Shown piece after piece: positions 24,941 through 33,015 of a DNA stretch of 50,874 bases. The DNA comes from Novosphingobium sp. (GTDB lineage Bacteria > Pseudomonadota > Alphaproteobacteria > Sphingomonadales > Sphingomonadaceae), in contig JAUYQH010000070.1 of NCBI GenBank assembly GCA_030697365.1, positions 1 to 50,874 of the forward strand, given 5' to 3'. Position 1 is the first letter of the stretch. Every line of letters begins with the position of its first letter. Position numbers and translations under genes: made by a program. The notes under the pieces were generated by a model that was not told where the DNA came from, did not search any database, and saw nothing but the letters and a program-made list of their open reading frames with translations.

Positions 24941-26044
24941 TCAAGCGGCCCCTCTGGACATTTTGGATGTCTGGCTGCCCGGTGTGTTTGCGATCAAACG
25001 CTCTGCCCAGTGCTCGCGGTTGCCCAGCGCCACCGCATGCGTGCGCTCGCGGCGATAATAGAAATGACAGTTGGCTTCGAAGGTATAGCCGATCCCGCCG
25101 TGGACCTGCAGGTTCTCGCGCGCACCCATCTCGAATGCGGAGATCGCGGTCAACCGCGCCGCCGCGGCAGCCGCAGGCAGCTCGTCGTGCGCATCGGCGG
25201 CGGCCCAGCCCGCATAGAACGCGTTCGAACGGGCCATCTCGACCGCCACCGCGAGATCGGCGAGCTTGTGCTTGATTGCCTGGTAGCCCGCCAGCGGGCG
25301 TCCGAACATCTGTCGCTCCATCGCGTAGTCGCGGGCCATGTGAAGGCACGCCTCGGCCGCACCGACCGCTTCGAATGCAGCTTGCGCCGCCGCACGATCG
25401 AACAGCGTCGCGATCTGCCCCGAACGTGGGAGCAGCTCGGCCTCGGCTCCGGTGAACTGGAGCCGAAAGTGCGGGCGCAGCTGGTCGAAACTGTCGAGCC
25501 GAGTGCGGGTGACAGCCGGTTGAGAGAGCCGGGCCAGCGCCAGTGCCTCACCCACCTGGACCACCGCAATCGTCGCGACGCCCGCGTCGGCGACGGGGTG
25601 CTTGGTCCCCGTCAGCTTGCCTTGATCGAACCGCACCCTGGAACCCAATAGGTCGCCCGGCCCTTCGGCGTAGGCGAAGCACCCGACGACCTCGCCGGTG
25701 GCCAATTTGGGCAGCCATTCCGCTTTCTGCGCGTCGCTTCCGGCGAGGCGGATGGCGTCGGCGGCGAGCACGATCGACGAGGCGAAGGGGATCGCCGCAT
25801 TGGCCCGCCCCAGCTCCTGCGAGATCATCGCCAGGTCGAGTTCGGAGAGCCCAAGACCACCATGTTCCTCGGGGATGTTCGCGCCGAGAAAGCCCATACT
25901 GCCGAGTTCGCGCCACAGCGGCTCGTCCCATTCGGCATGCGCATCGATCAGCTGGCGCAAGCGATCGAACGGAACCCGCTCAGCCAGCAGCCCGCGGGCC
26001 TGCTCGGCCAGCATCTTCTGTTCGTCGGAGAGGTCGAAGTTCAT
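24941..26044 (-). CDS. Acyl-CoA dehydrogenase, short subunit of a second putative heteromer
   Basis: Acyl-CoA dehydrogenase family, 367 residues. The N-terminal helical domain is normal (IPEEHGGLGLSELD), but the middle beta-domain is shortened and has CFAYAEGPGD in place of a TEP-type motif. The C-terminal domain carries MFGRPLAGYQAIKHKLAD and HGGIGYTFE. As with the gene at 17412, this suggests the partner subunit of a heteromeric enzyme. Stop and the next gene's start are 1 bp apart. Confidence 0.88.
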   Translation of the reverse strand: MNFDLSDEQKMLAEQARGLLAERVPFDRLRQLIDAHAEWDEPLWRELGSMGFLGANIPEEHGGLGLSELDLAMISQELGRANAAIPFASSIVLAADAIRLAGSDAQKAEWLPKLATGEVVGCFAYAEGPGDLLGSRVRFDQGKLTGTKHPVADAGVATIAVVQVGEALALARLSQPAVTRTRLDSFDQLRPHFRLQFTGAEAELLPRSGQIATLFDRAAAQAAFEAVGAAEACLHMARDYAMERQMFGRPLAGYQAIKHKLADLAVAVEMARSNAFYAGWAAADAHDELPAAAAAARLTAISAFEMGARENLQVHGGIGYTFEANCHFYYRRERTHAVALGNREHWAERLIANTPGSQTSKMSRGAA

Positions 26045-26054
26045 GACGGCGTCC

Positions 26055-27104
26055 TCATCGGGTGGCTTTCAGCGCATCGAGCATGCGCACGAAGTGGTGT
26101 CCGTTCCACACGTCCTGGTCCTCGCCCCAACCGACTTTGCCGTCGAAGTCCCAGCGCATCAGCTGGTTGGTTCCGTACCCCGCCTCGCTCATCCGGCTGA
26201 CCGCCGTTCCTTCGGCGTTCATCGCCCGACCCTCGAGATCGGCAAGCTCGACGTGCATATGCGTGCACCAGCCGGTCTCCGGGCTGCGAAAGGCGCGCAT
26301 TCGGCTCTTCGCTTTGTCGAGCGAGCCATAGACCCCGTCGCGCAGCAAGTAGCCGCCGTTCATCGGGCTCCAGCCTTCTGCGTCGCCGTCCTGCGAGCGG
26401 ACGAACCCCAGAAACCCGCTCTGGCCGTCGGCATGCCCGAAGATGTACTGGATACGCCCGCGCCCCCGCTCGCGCTCGATCTCGCGCCAGCGCGCGCCGC
26501 CGGGACGAAGCACGCGCTCGAGATCGTTCGCGTAGCTCTGCTTGCGGCTTTGGGCGTATGGCCCGCCGCGCGGTCCCCAGGTACGGTCGCGCACGCTCCA
26601 GCAGTCGAGCGCGATGTCCTCGCCGCGCAGCCGCATCGTTCCCGTGATCCGGCCGAGCTGGTCGTAGTGCGGGGTCTGGATGAAGGGCGGCTCGCCCGGC
26701 TCGAAGCGGCGCGGCGGGTGCGCACCCTCGAACACGAAATCGAGCGCGAAGTCGCGCGCCTCGTCGGCGTACTGGAGATGGTACTTCATCCCCGGTTCGA
26801 GCATCTTGAGCGAGTAGCCGCCGCCGGGAAAGGTTATGTGCCGCAAGTCCGGATCGGCGGGCATCGGCGCTTCCTCGACCTTGCGATAATACCCCATCCG
26901 CGCCGGATCGTAGCCGTCCGGACCCCACACGAAGATGCGCCAGGTAACGGTCTTGCGGTTGGGGTAATACGGCGCGTGGATCCACCCGCCGAGCTTGCGC
27001 CCGGGGACGTTCCACGACCACCAGTTGGTTTCGGTCTCGTAAGGATCGTCCGAAAGCGGGTGATAGCAGTCGTCTTCGGGGCGGAAGGCGAGATCGTCGG
27101 TCAT
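26055..27104 (-). CDS. Uncharacterised tandem lipocalin-like (calycin/AttH-CrtC type) protein
   Basis: Soluble protein of 349 residues with no signal peptide or membrane segment. It is rich in Trp, Tyr and Gly beta-strand patterns (NWWSWNVPGRKLGGWIHAP, DRTWGPRGG) like the two-domain calycins related to hydroxyneurosporene hydratase CrtC and AttH (probably a DUF7064/7065-type family; recalled, not searched). Such proteins recur among acyl-CoA dehydrogenase genes in Sphingomonadales and actinobacteria. A role in binding or modifying a hydrophobic substrate is plausible but unproven. The start overlaps the kinase-like gene's stop by 4 bp, and the dehydrogenase pair follows after 10 bp. Confidence 0.72.
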   Translation of the reverse strand: MTDDLAFRPEDDCYHPLSDDPYETETNWWSWNVPGRKLGGWIHAPYYPNRKTVTWRIFVWGPDGYDPARMGYYRKVEEAPMPADPDLRHITFPGGGYSLKMLEPGMKYHLQYADEARDFALDFVFEGAHPPRRFEPGEPPFIQTPHYDQLGRITGTMRLRGEDIALDCWSVRDRTWGPRGGPYAQSRKQSYANDLERVLRPGGARWREIERERGRGRIQYIFGHADGQSGFLGFVRSQDGDAEGWSPMNGGYLLRDGVYGSLDKAKSRMRAFRSPETGWCTHMHVELADLEGRAMNAEGTAVSRMSEAGYGTNQLMRWDFDGKVGWGEDQDVWNGHHFVRMLDALKATR

Positions 27105-28480
27105 GCGATATCCTCGTAGCGCGTGGTGGCGAGCGCGCCCAGCGCGTCGCGCATCAGGAAGGTCTCGCGAGTGGTGCGGGCGTGGCAGAGCTGCAAGGCT
27201 TGCCCGAATTCGACCCTGCCGCCGGCAATCGCCCGGCCCAGCGCCGCGCGCGCGGTTAGCAGCTCGCCATGGCGCTCGCCCAGCACGCCGTCGATTTCTT
27301 CGCACTCCTGTGCATCGAATGCCGCACCATAACGATCGCGCATCCGCCAGAACTTGACCATCCGGGCGAGCGCCTTGGCCTTGGCGGCAGCGCGCTCGCT
27401 GGTGAGGCCGGGGACGATCTCGTCCTTGAGATCGGCGAGCGCGACGGCGAAGCCAGCGTCAGTCCACTGCGCCGGACAATCGGGCAGATCGGGCGTCGCG
27501 AGCGCGACGCCGCTCAGCTCGGCGAGCGATTCGACGATGACCCGGCGGTGCATCGTGCCATAGAGCATCGCGGCGCCCGTCGCCGATCCCGGCGTCCCAC
27601 CCGCCGCCGCCTGTGTGACTTGACCCGCCACGGAGAAACCGAGCTGGAAGTAGAGGCGATGATACTTGACCCGCGCAACATCGACCGCCCGCCCACTGGC
27701 CTTCTCGTAAGCGGCGAACGCCTCGCGCATCGGCACGAACGGCTGGATCAGGCTGCGCACCCAGATCTGCGCGAGATCCTCCATCGGATCGCCGAGGTGG
27801 GTCAGTTCCCAATCGACCAGCGCGGTGACGCGGTTGCCGTCGTAGAGGAAGTTGCCCGGCCCGGCATCTCCGTGGACAAGCACCGGCGGGCCGCTGTCGG
27901 CGGGCACGTTTGCGGCGAGCCAGCGAAGCGCGAGCTGAAGCAGCGGGTCCGCGCCACAAGAGAGATTGTCTTCGGAAAGCTGATCGAGCCGCGCGGCGAT
28001 CGTCGCCGAGACCGGCTGGTGGGGATCGCCAAGCGCCGCCAGTGCGGGATGGCCCGCGTCGATCGCATGGAGCCTCGCCAACTGGTCGAGGAAATCGGCA
28101 GCGAGCGCGGTCTTGTCAGGCGCTTCGGGAAAACGGTCGCGCCCGGGCACGAAGGCGGAGCAAAGCGCGAGGTGCGAAGGCTCGGCGGCGATCAGGCGCG
28201 CGACCCGAACCCCGCTTTGGGCAAGCGGACCGGACAACGCCGCGAGCGCCGCCGTTTCGCGCTCGAAAAAGGCGATGCGCTTCGCGTCATGCGTCCGCGT
28301 ATCCCACGCCAGGTAGCAATCCTGCCGTTCGTCACCCGGGAAAGCCAAGGAGATCTCCGCGCCCTGACGCGACGCACCGCCGCCGCCGCGCGGCCGCTCG
28401 TCGGCAATGACGGCGCCCGATCGACGCTCGATCGCGGCGCGAAGATCAGGAGGAATGGCACTTGTCACCCGGGCGCTCAC
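27101..28480 (-). CDS. APH-like phosphotransferase (second copy)
   Basis: Kinase-fold protein of about 459 residues, longer than the copy at 10105 because of a C-terminal extension of about 130 residues. The catalytic loop LVHGDAGPGNFLYD and the metal-binding segment ALVDWELTHLGDP are complete. Being in an operon with a calycin-like protein and an acyl-CoA dehydrogenase pair, it more likely phosphorylates a hydroxyacyl-CoA than a drug. Start uncertain: GTG at 28480 begins right after motif site C; an ATG at 28501 and a TTG at 28525 would make the operator part of the coding sequence. Confidence 0.83.
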   Translation of the reverse strand: MSARVTSAIPPDLRAAIERRSGAVIADERPRGGGGASRQGAEISLAFPGDERQDCYLAWDTRTHDAKRIAFFERETAALAALSGPLAQSGVRVARLIAAEPSHLALCSAFVPGRDRFPEAPDKTALAADFLDQLARLHAIDAGHPALAALGDPHQPVSATIAARLDQLSEDNLSCGADPLLQLALRWLAANVPADSGPPVLVHGDAGPGNFLYDGNRVTALVDWELTHLGDPMEDLAQIWVRSLIQPFVPMREAFAAYEKASGRAVDVARVKYHRLYFQLGFSVAGQVTQAAAGGTPGSATGAAMLYGTMHRRVIVESLAELSGVALATPDLPDCPAQWTDAGFAVALADLKDEIVPGLTSERAAAKAKALARMVKFWRMRDRYGAAFDAQECEEIDGVLGERHGELLTARAALGRAIAGGRVEFGQALQLCHARTTRETFLMRDALGALATTRYEDIA

Positions 28481-28485
28481 TTGTA

Positions 28486-28496
28486 TAACCTGGTAA
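28486..28496 (+). promoter_or_regulatory. Shared motif TAACYWGGTRA, site C
   Basis: TAACCTGGTAA between the leftward kinase/dehydrogenase operon and the rightward crotonase, 31 bp before the crotonase start and touching the kinase start. The core is ACC-T-GGT, the most symmetric of the four copies. Confidence 0.55.
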
Positions 28497-28527
28497 CACA
28501 TCACATCACACCATCGGAGAGTCAAGC

Positions 28528-29328
28528 GTGAGCTATCGAACCATCCTTCTCGAAATTGCCGACCATGTCGCGACGATCACGATCAACCGCCCCGAGGCGC
28601 TGAACAGCTTCACCCGCGAGATGCTCGAGGATTTCGCCGCGGTTTGGAAGGCACTGGGCGAGAACGACGACGTACACTGCTGCGTTTTGCGCGCCGCACC
28701 GGGCCGAGCGTTCAGCACCGGGGCCGATGTCAAGGCGGCGCAGCAGCCCGGCGGCGCGGTAGTCGACCTGGCCAACATCTGGCACTGCGAGGACCCGGGC
28801 AAGTACCTCGGTCCCAAGTCGCAGAACTTTTGGAAGCCGGTGATCGCCGCGGTCCACGGGATGGCCGCGGGCGGCGCGTTCTATTGGCTCAACGAGAGCG
28901 ACATCGTAATCTGCTCCGACGACGCGACGTTCTTCGATCCGCACGTGACCTACGGCATGACCAGCGCGCTCGAGCCGATCGGGATGACCTACAAGATGCC
29001 GCTGCAGGACGTGCTGCGGATGGTTCTGCTGGGCAACGACGAGCGCGTTTCGGCCGAGACCGCGATGCGCATCGGCATCGTTAGCGAAGTCGTTCCGCTC
29101 AACCAATTGTGGTCGCGCGCGGCCGAACTCGCCGCGATCGTCGCAGCCAAGCCCCCTGCCGCCACCGCCGGCTCAGTCAAGGCGATCTGGCAGAGCCTCG
29201 ACCTGCCGCGCTCGGTCGCGATGACGCAAGGTCTCAAATACTGCCAGATCGGCAATCCTGTCGGCATCCCCCAAGTCGATCGCGCCGCGCTGATGGCCGA
29301 CAAGGCGAAGAAGTTCACGCTCCGGTAG
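28528..29328 (+). CDS. Enoyl-CoA hydratase/isomerase family protein with non-canonical active site
   Basis: Crotonase-fold protein of 266 residues. The first oxyanion segment is FSTGADVK, the second GMAAGGAFYWL. The two catalytic glutamates of classical hydratases are not at their expected places: the first position is occupied by a hydrophobic residue in GGAFYW and the second region reads DPHVTYGMTSALEP. A reaction other than simple water addition is likely. GTG start with GGAGAG nine bases upstream. It is transcribed alone or together with the WS/DGAT gene 72 bp downstream, which has its own motif site. Confidence 0.87.
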   Translation: MSYRTILLEIADHVATITINRPEALNSFTREMLEDFAAVWKALGENDDVHCCVLRAAPGRAFSTGADVKAAQQPGGAVVDLANIWHCEDPGKYLGPKSQNFWKPVIAAVHGMAAGGAFYWLNESDIVICSDDATFFDPHVTYGMTSALEPIGMTYKMPLQDVLRMVLLGNDERVSAETAMRIGIVSEVVPLNQLWSRAAELAAIVAAKPPAATAGSVKAIWQSLDLPRSVAMTQGLKYCQIGNPVGIPQVDRAALMADKAKKFTLR

Positions 29329-29365
29329 GGCGACTAGACTCACTGACGACTCTGCCATAGATAGA

Positions 29366-29376
29366 CTACCTAGTTA
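29366..29376 (-). promoter_or_regulatory. Shared motif TAACYWGGTRA, site D
   Basis: On the minus strand this reads TAACTAGGTAG, a one-base variant of the consensus, 24 bp before the acyltransferase ATG. The flank on its 5' side (GTGTA) resembles that of site C (TTGTA), so conservation extends a little beyond 11 bp. Confidence 0.5.
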
Positions 29377-29400
29377 TACACCTTGGGTGAGGTTATCGAA

Positions 29401-30837
29401 ATGCGCCGGATTTCCGCAAGCGATGCGGTGTTTCTCGACATGGAGACGCCCAATGCCCCGCTGATCATCGGCGGGCTGTTCGTGCTCGACCCCTCGACTG
29501 CGCCGGGCAACTTCGTGCGCCACCGCGACATCCTCGACTATGTCGAGAGCCGGCTCCACCTCATGGCCAACCTGCGGCGCAAGCTGGTCTATCACCCGCT
29601 CGGGCTCGACGAGCCGCGGCTGATCGACGATCCGGATTTCGACCTCGAATTCCACGTCCGCCACATTGCGCTGCCCAAGCCGCGCGACTGGCGCCAGCTC
29701 AAGATCATGACCTCGCGGCTGATCTCGCGGCCGATGGATATGCACCGTCCGCTTTGGGAAATGTACATCATCGAGGGGCTCGAGGAGCTCGAAGGCGTGC
29801 CCGAGAACGCCTTCGCGATGCTGTTCAAGATGCACCACGCGACCTTCGACGGCAAAGCCGGCGGGGCGGCGCTGTGGGCATTCATGCAGGACACCCCCGA
29901 GTTCGAACCGGTCCCGCCCGAGAAGCGTTGGGTACCCGACCGCAAGCCCGACGCGCTGGGCTGGACGGTCAACTCGCTTCAGGAAGGCGCCAAGCAATGG
30001 CTCGCCAACCTCAAGGCGATGCCCGGCCTCGGCAAGGGGATGTGGGCGAGCGCGAAGGGCAGTGCGGGCGACTTGCGCGAGGGATGGCGCGAAATGCTCG
30101 CGCCGAAGACCCGGTTCCAGAACAAGATCACTACCCATCGGGTGTGGGACTTCGTCCGCTTCGAAATGAGCGACGTGCAGAAGCTGCGCGCGTCGTTGGG
30201 CAAGCCCAAGATGAACGATCTGCTGCTGACCGTGGTCGGCGGCGGCTTGCGCAAGTACCTAGCGAAGCACGGGGAACTGCCCGAAAGATCGCTGCTCACG
30301 ATGTGCCCGATCAGCGTCCGCGGCGCGGGCGATGCGGCCGAGGGCGGCAATTTCGTCTCGGGGATGCGGGCGACGCTGGGCACCGACATTGCCGATCCGC
30401 TCGAACGACTTAAGGCGATCGCAGAGAGTTCCAAGAAGGGCAAGGCGCAGGCCGAGGCGATCGGCGGCGACTTCCTGGGCAACATGCTGGCGATGACCCC
30501 CTACCCGCTTCGCTCGCGAATGATGCGCGGGATGCTCGGGATGGCCGAGCGCAGCAACGCCTCGCTGCCGGGATTCGCCAACACCACCGTGACCAACGCG
30601 CCGAACCCGCCTGGGGGACACTATTTCACCGGCGCGAAGGTGCTGTGCTACGCGGGTTTCGGACCGGTGGTCGAGGGCAGCGGGCTGTTCCACACGATCA
30701 CGGGCATGGACTTCGAGGTGACGATTTCGGTTACCAGCTGCCGCGAAGTGCTGCCCGATATCGGGTTCTACATCGAATGCCTGCGCGACAGCTTCGCCGA
30801 GCTGCAGGAGGCCGCGAAAGCCAAGGTCGCTGCATGA
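29401..30837 (+). CDS. Wax ester synthase/diacylglycerol acyltransferase (WS/DGAT) family protein
   Basis: O-acyltransferase of 478 residues. The catalytic HHxxxDG motif is intact (HHATFDG, His145-Gly151), and the conserved PLWE stretch (about 117-120) precedes it. Family enzymes acylate alcohols or diacylglycerol with acyl-CoA to make storage or surface lipids; homologues in catabolic islands may act on sterol-like or terpenoid alcohols. The ATG at 29401 gives the family's normal MRRISxxDAxFL start; an in-frame TTG lies 18 bp upstream. Coupled to the following CoA ligase by a 4-bp overlap, which could supply its acyl-CoA. Confidence 0.88.
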   Translation: MRRISASDAVFLDMETPNAPLIIGGLFVLDPSTAPGNFVRHRDILDYVESRLHLMANLRRKLVYHPLGLDEPRLIDDPDFDLEFHVRHIALPKPRDWRQLKIMTSRLISRPMDMHRPLWEMYIIEGLEELEGVPENAFAMLFKMHHATFDGKAGGAALWAFMQDTPEFEPVPPEKRWVPDRKPDALGWTVNSLQEGAKQWLANLKAMPGLGKGMWASAKGSAGDLREGWREMLAPKTRFQNKITTHRVWDFVRFEMSDVQKLRASLGKPKMNDLLLTVVGGGLRKYLAKHGELPERSLLTMCPISVRGAGDAAEGGNFVSGMRATLGTDIADPLERLKAIAESSKKGKAQAEAIGGDFLGNMLAMTPYPLRSRMMRGMLGMAERSNASLPGFANTTVTNAPNPPGGHYFTGAKVLCYAGFGPVVEGSGLFHTITGMDFEVTISVTSCREVLPDIGFYIECLRDSFAELQEAAKAKVAA

Positions 30838-32357
30838 CCCATCCGCGCAACCACGCCGCGGCCGATCCCGACAAGCCGGCGGTGATCATCTCCGATGGTT
30901 CGGCCACGCTGACCTATGGCCAGCTCGAGGAGCGCGCCAATCGCGGTGCACAGCTGTTGCGCGCCAAGGGCATCGCCCGCGGCGACACCGTGGCCTTCTG
31001 GCTGGCCAACGGAACGGGCGTGTTCGAGTTCTACTGGGCGGCCCAGCGGTGCGGGCTCTACATCACGCCCATCGCCACCGCGTTGACCGGCGAGGAGGCG
31101 AGCTACATCGTCGCCAACTCGGGCGCCAAGCTAGTGGTGGTCTCTCCCGAGATCGGCGCCCTGGCGGCGCTCGACGTCCCCGCGGGGGTCGAGGTCTTGA
31201 CCCTCGATGAGTGGCGTTACCAGTGCAATCATCAGCCCGCCGGGCCGATCTCCGACGAAAGCCCTGGCTTCCACATGGTCTATTCGAGCGGAACCACCGG
31301 ACGGCCCAAGGGGGTGCGGCTGCCCTTGCCCGAAGGCGGCGTGACCGACCTGAGCATGCTCGCCGCCAAAGCGCGCGACGGGTATGGGCTGACAGGCGAG
31401 GACGTCTACCTGTCCCCCGCGCCGCTCTACCACACCGCGCCGCTGGTTTTCACCACCAACTGCCACCGGCTCGGTGCGACGGTCGTGCAGATGCCGAAGT
31501 TCGATCCCGAGGCGGCACTGGCTGCGATCGAGAGATTTCGCGTGACGATAACGCAGATGGTCCCCACGATGTTCGTGCGAATGCTCAAGCTACCCGACGA
31601 GGTCCGAGCGAAGGGTGACTTGTCTTCGCTGAAAACGGTGATCCACGCCGCGGCGCCGTGCCCCGTCCCGGTCAAGCGGCAGATGATCGAATGGCTCGGC
31701 CCGATCCTGTTTGAATACTACGGCGGCTCGGAAGGCAACGGCTCGACCGGGATCTCCTCCGAGGAATGGCTGCGCAAGCCCGGCTCGGTCGGCCGTGCGA
31801 GCTGGGGCACGCTGCATATCTGCGACGACGAGGGCAACGAACTGCCCGCAGGCGAACAGGGGCTCGTCTATTTCGAAGGTGGCTGGGACTTCCAGTACCT
31901 CGGCGACGAGGCCAAAACCCGCGACAGCCGCAACCCCCGGCACCCCACCTGGTCGGCGCTTGGCGACGTCGGCTATCTGGACGACGACGGCTATCTGTTC
32001 CTGACCGACCGCAAGAGCTACATGATCATCTCGGGCGGGGTGAACATCTACCCGCAGGAAGCCGAGAACCTGCTGATCACCCACCCCAAAGTGGCCGACG
32101 CCGCGGTGATTGGGGTGCCGCATCCCGATTTCGGCGAGGAAGTGAAGGCGGTCGTCCAGCCGCTCGACGCCGGTGACGCTACGCCGGCATTTGCCGAAGA
32201 ACTGATTGCCCACTGCCGCGAGCACCTCTCGCCGGTCAAATGCCCGCGCTCGGTCGACTTCGACCCGGCGCTGCCACGGCTCGACAACGGCAAGCTCTAC
32301 AAGCGCCTGATCAAGGACCGTTACTGGCAGGGCCAGGCGAGCCGCATCGCCGGCTGA
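30834..32357 (+). CDS. Acyl-CoA synthetase (AMP-forming)
   Basis: ANL-superfamily ligase of 507 residues with P-loop YSSGTTGRPKG, EYYGGSEGNG in place of the usual YGxTE, GDVGYLDDDGY, and a C-terminal LDNGKLYKRL Lys. Third CoA ligase of the island; the YGGSEG variant is common in long-chain or fatty-acid-type FadD proteins. It follows the acyltransferase gene by overlap and ends the island: to its right the coding pattern becomes eroded. Confidence 0.92.
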   Translation: MTHPRNHAAADPDKPAVIISDGSATLTYGQLEERANRGAQLLRAKGIARGDTVAFWLANGTGVFEFYWAAQRCGLYITPIATALTGEEASYIVANSGAKLVVVSPEIGALAALDVPAGVEVLTLDEWRYQCNHQPAGPISDESPGFHMVYSSGTTGRPKGVRLPLPEGGVTDLSMLAAKARDGYGLTGEDVYLSPAPLYHTAPLVFTTNCHRLGATVVQMPKFDPEAALAAIERFRVTITQMVPTMFVRMLKLPDEVRAKGDLSSLKTVIHAAAPCPVPVKRQMIEWLGPILFEYYGGSEGNGSTGISSEEWLRKPGSVGRASWGTLHICDDEGNELPAGEQGLVYFEGGWDFQYLGDEAKTRDSRNPRHPTWSALGDVGYLDDDGYLFLTDRKSYMIISGGVNIYPQEAENLLITHPKVADAAVIGVPHPDFGEEVKAVVQPLDAGDATPAFAEELIAHCREHLSPVKCPRSVDFDPALPRLDNGKLYKRLIKDRYWQGQASRIAG

Positions 32358-32609
32358 ACCAGAAAAGCCCCGACCATAAGCGCGCTCCACCAGCTCAGCC
32401 AACATTTGCGCGATGCCGTTCGCGGAGACCTGAACGCCCGAACCACGTTGCGCCGCTTCGGCGACGCAAAAAGGCGCGCACAGTCGGCCGGAGCGAAACC
32501 CGTGTGGGATCGCCCATAGGCCGATCAAGCTTGTCGAGCACGTGCTCGACTGAGCGCGTGGTCGCGCACATCCGGGCCAAACCGCCGCCGCGCGGAGCAG
32601 GCGGTACCC
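32358..32609. other. Intergenic tract without a recognisable gene
   Basis: About 250 bp after the last ligase with no convincing gene on either strand. It contains one perfect 18-bp palindrome, GTCGAGCACGTGCTCGAC at 32533-32550. No terminator with a T-run was seen. Confidence 0.4.
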
Positions 32610-32941
32610 TCAGCCGAAGACGATCGCGGCAAGTGCGAAAATGCTCACCGGGGCAAACAGCATTGTCCAGCCCAGAATCAGGATGGCGACATCGACACAA
32701 TGCTGCAGCAGGCGTCGGGCCCCGTCAGCGGAAAATTGCGGACGCCGAGTTCGAGTGTGGGATCGGGGAGGCGGTCGGCAGCGATCGCATGCGCCAGCGC
32801 GGCCTTCACCCCGGCCTCGCTTGCGCAAAGCGACGGCGCCTCGCGCGCCGCGCGTTCGATTGCTTCTTCGAAAGTCAGCGCATCGGCGTGGAGCGCGGTT
32901 GGCAGCGCCAACGCCAGCCCCGCGCAAATGAGGATGCGCAT
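32610..32941 (-). pseudogene. CzcC/TolC-like outer membrane efflux protein, N-terminal remnant
   Basis: From the ATG at 32941 a signal peptide (ICAGLALALPTALHA) is followed by LTFEEAIERAARE, ADRLPDPTLELGVRNFPLTGPDA, the start of an RND-type heavy-metal efflux outer membrane protein. The similarity stops near 32710 and the frame closes at 32678, whereas the family runs to about 400 residues. From about 32700 to 32610 another frame reads a hydrophobic tail (LILGWTMLFAPVSIFALAAI) that could be the end of an unrelated membrane gene. The break at about 32700-32712 looks like a deletion junction. Confidence 0.6.
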
Positions 32942-33015
32942 GAGTTCGCCCGCCATCGGATCGGCGGGATCGCCCCCGGCCGGACGCAGTGAAGCGCCCC
33001 CCGGAGGCGAGGCCG

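Noticed and set aside
10105..28480. Aminoglycoside resistance genes (APH domains)
   Set aside because: Both kinase-like genes are embedded in acyl-CoA operons; the ACAD10/11-type neighbour makes a metabolic kinase far more likely.
1..32357. A complete steroid or aromatic degradation pathway
   Set aside because: No ring hydroxylase, ketosteroid dehydrogenase or ring-cleavage enzyme is present; only side-chain-type CoA chemistry is visible.
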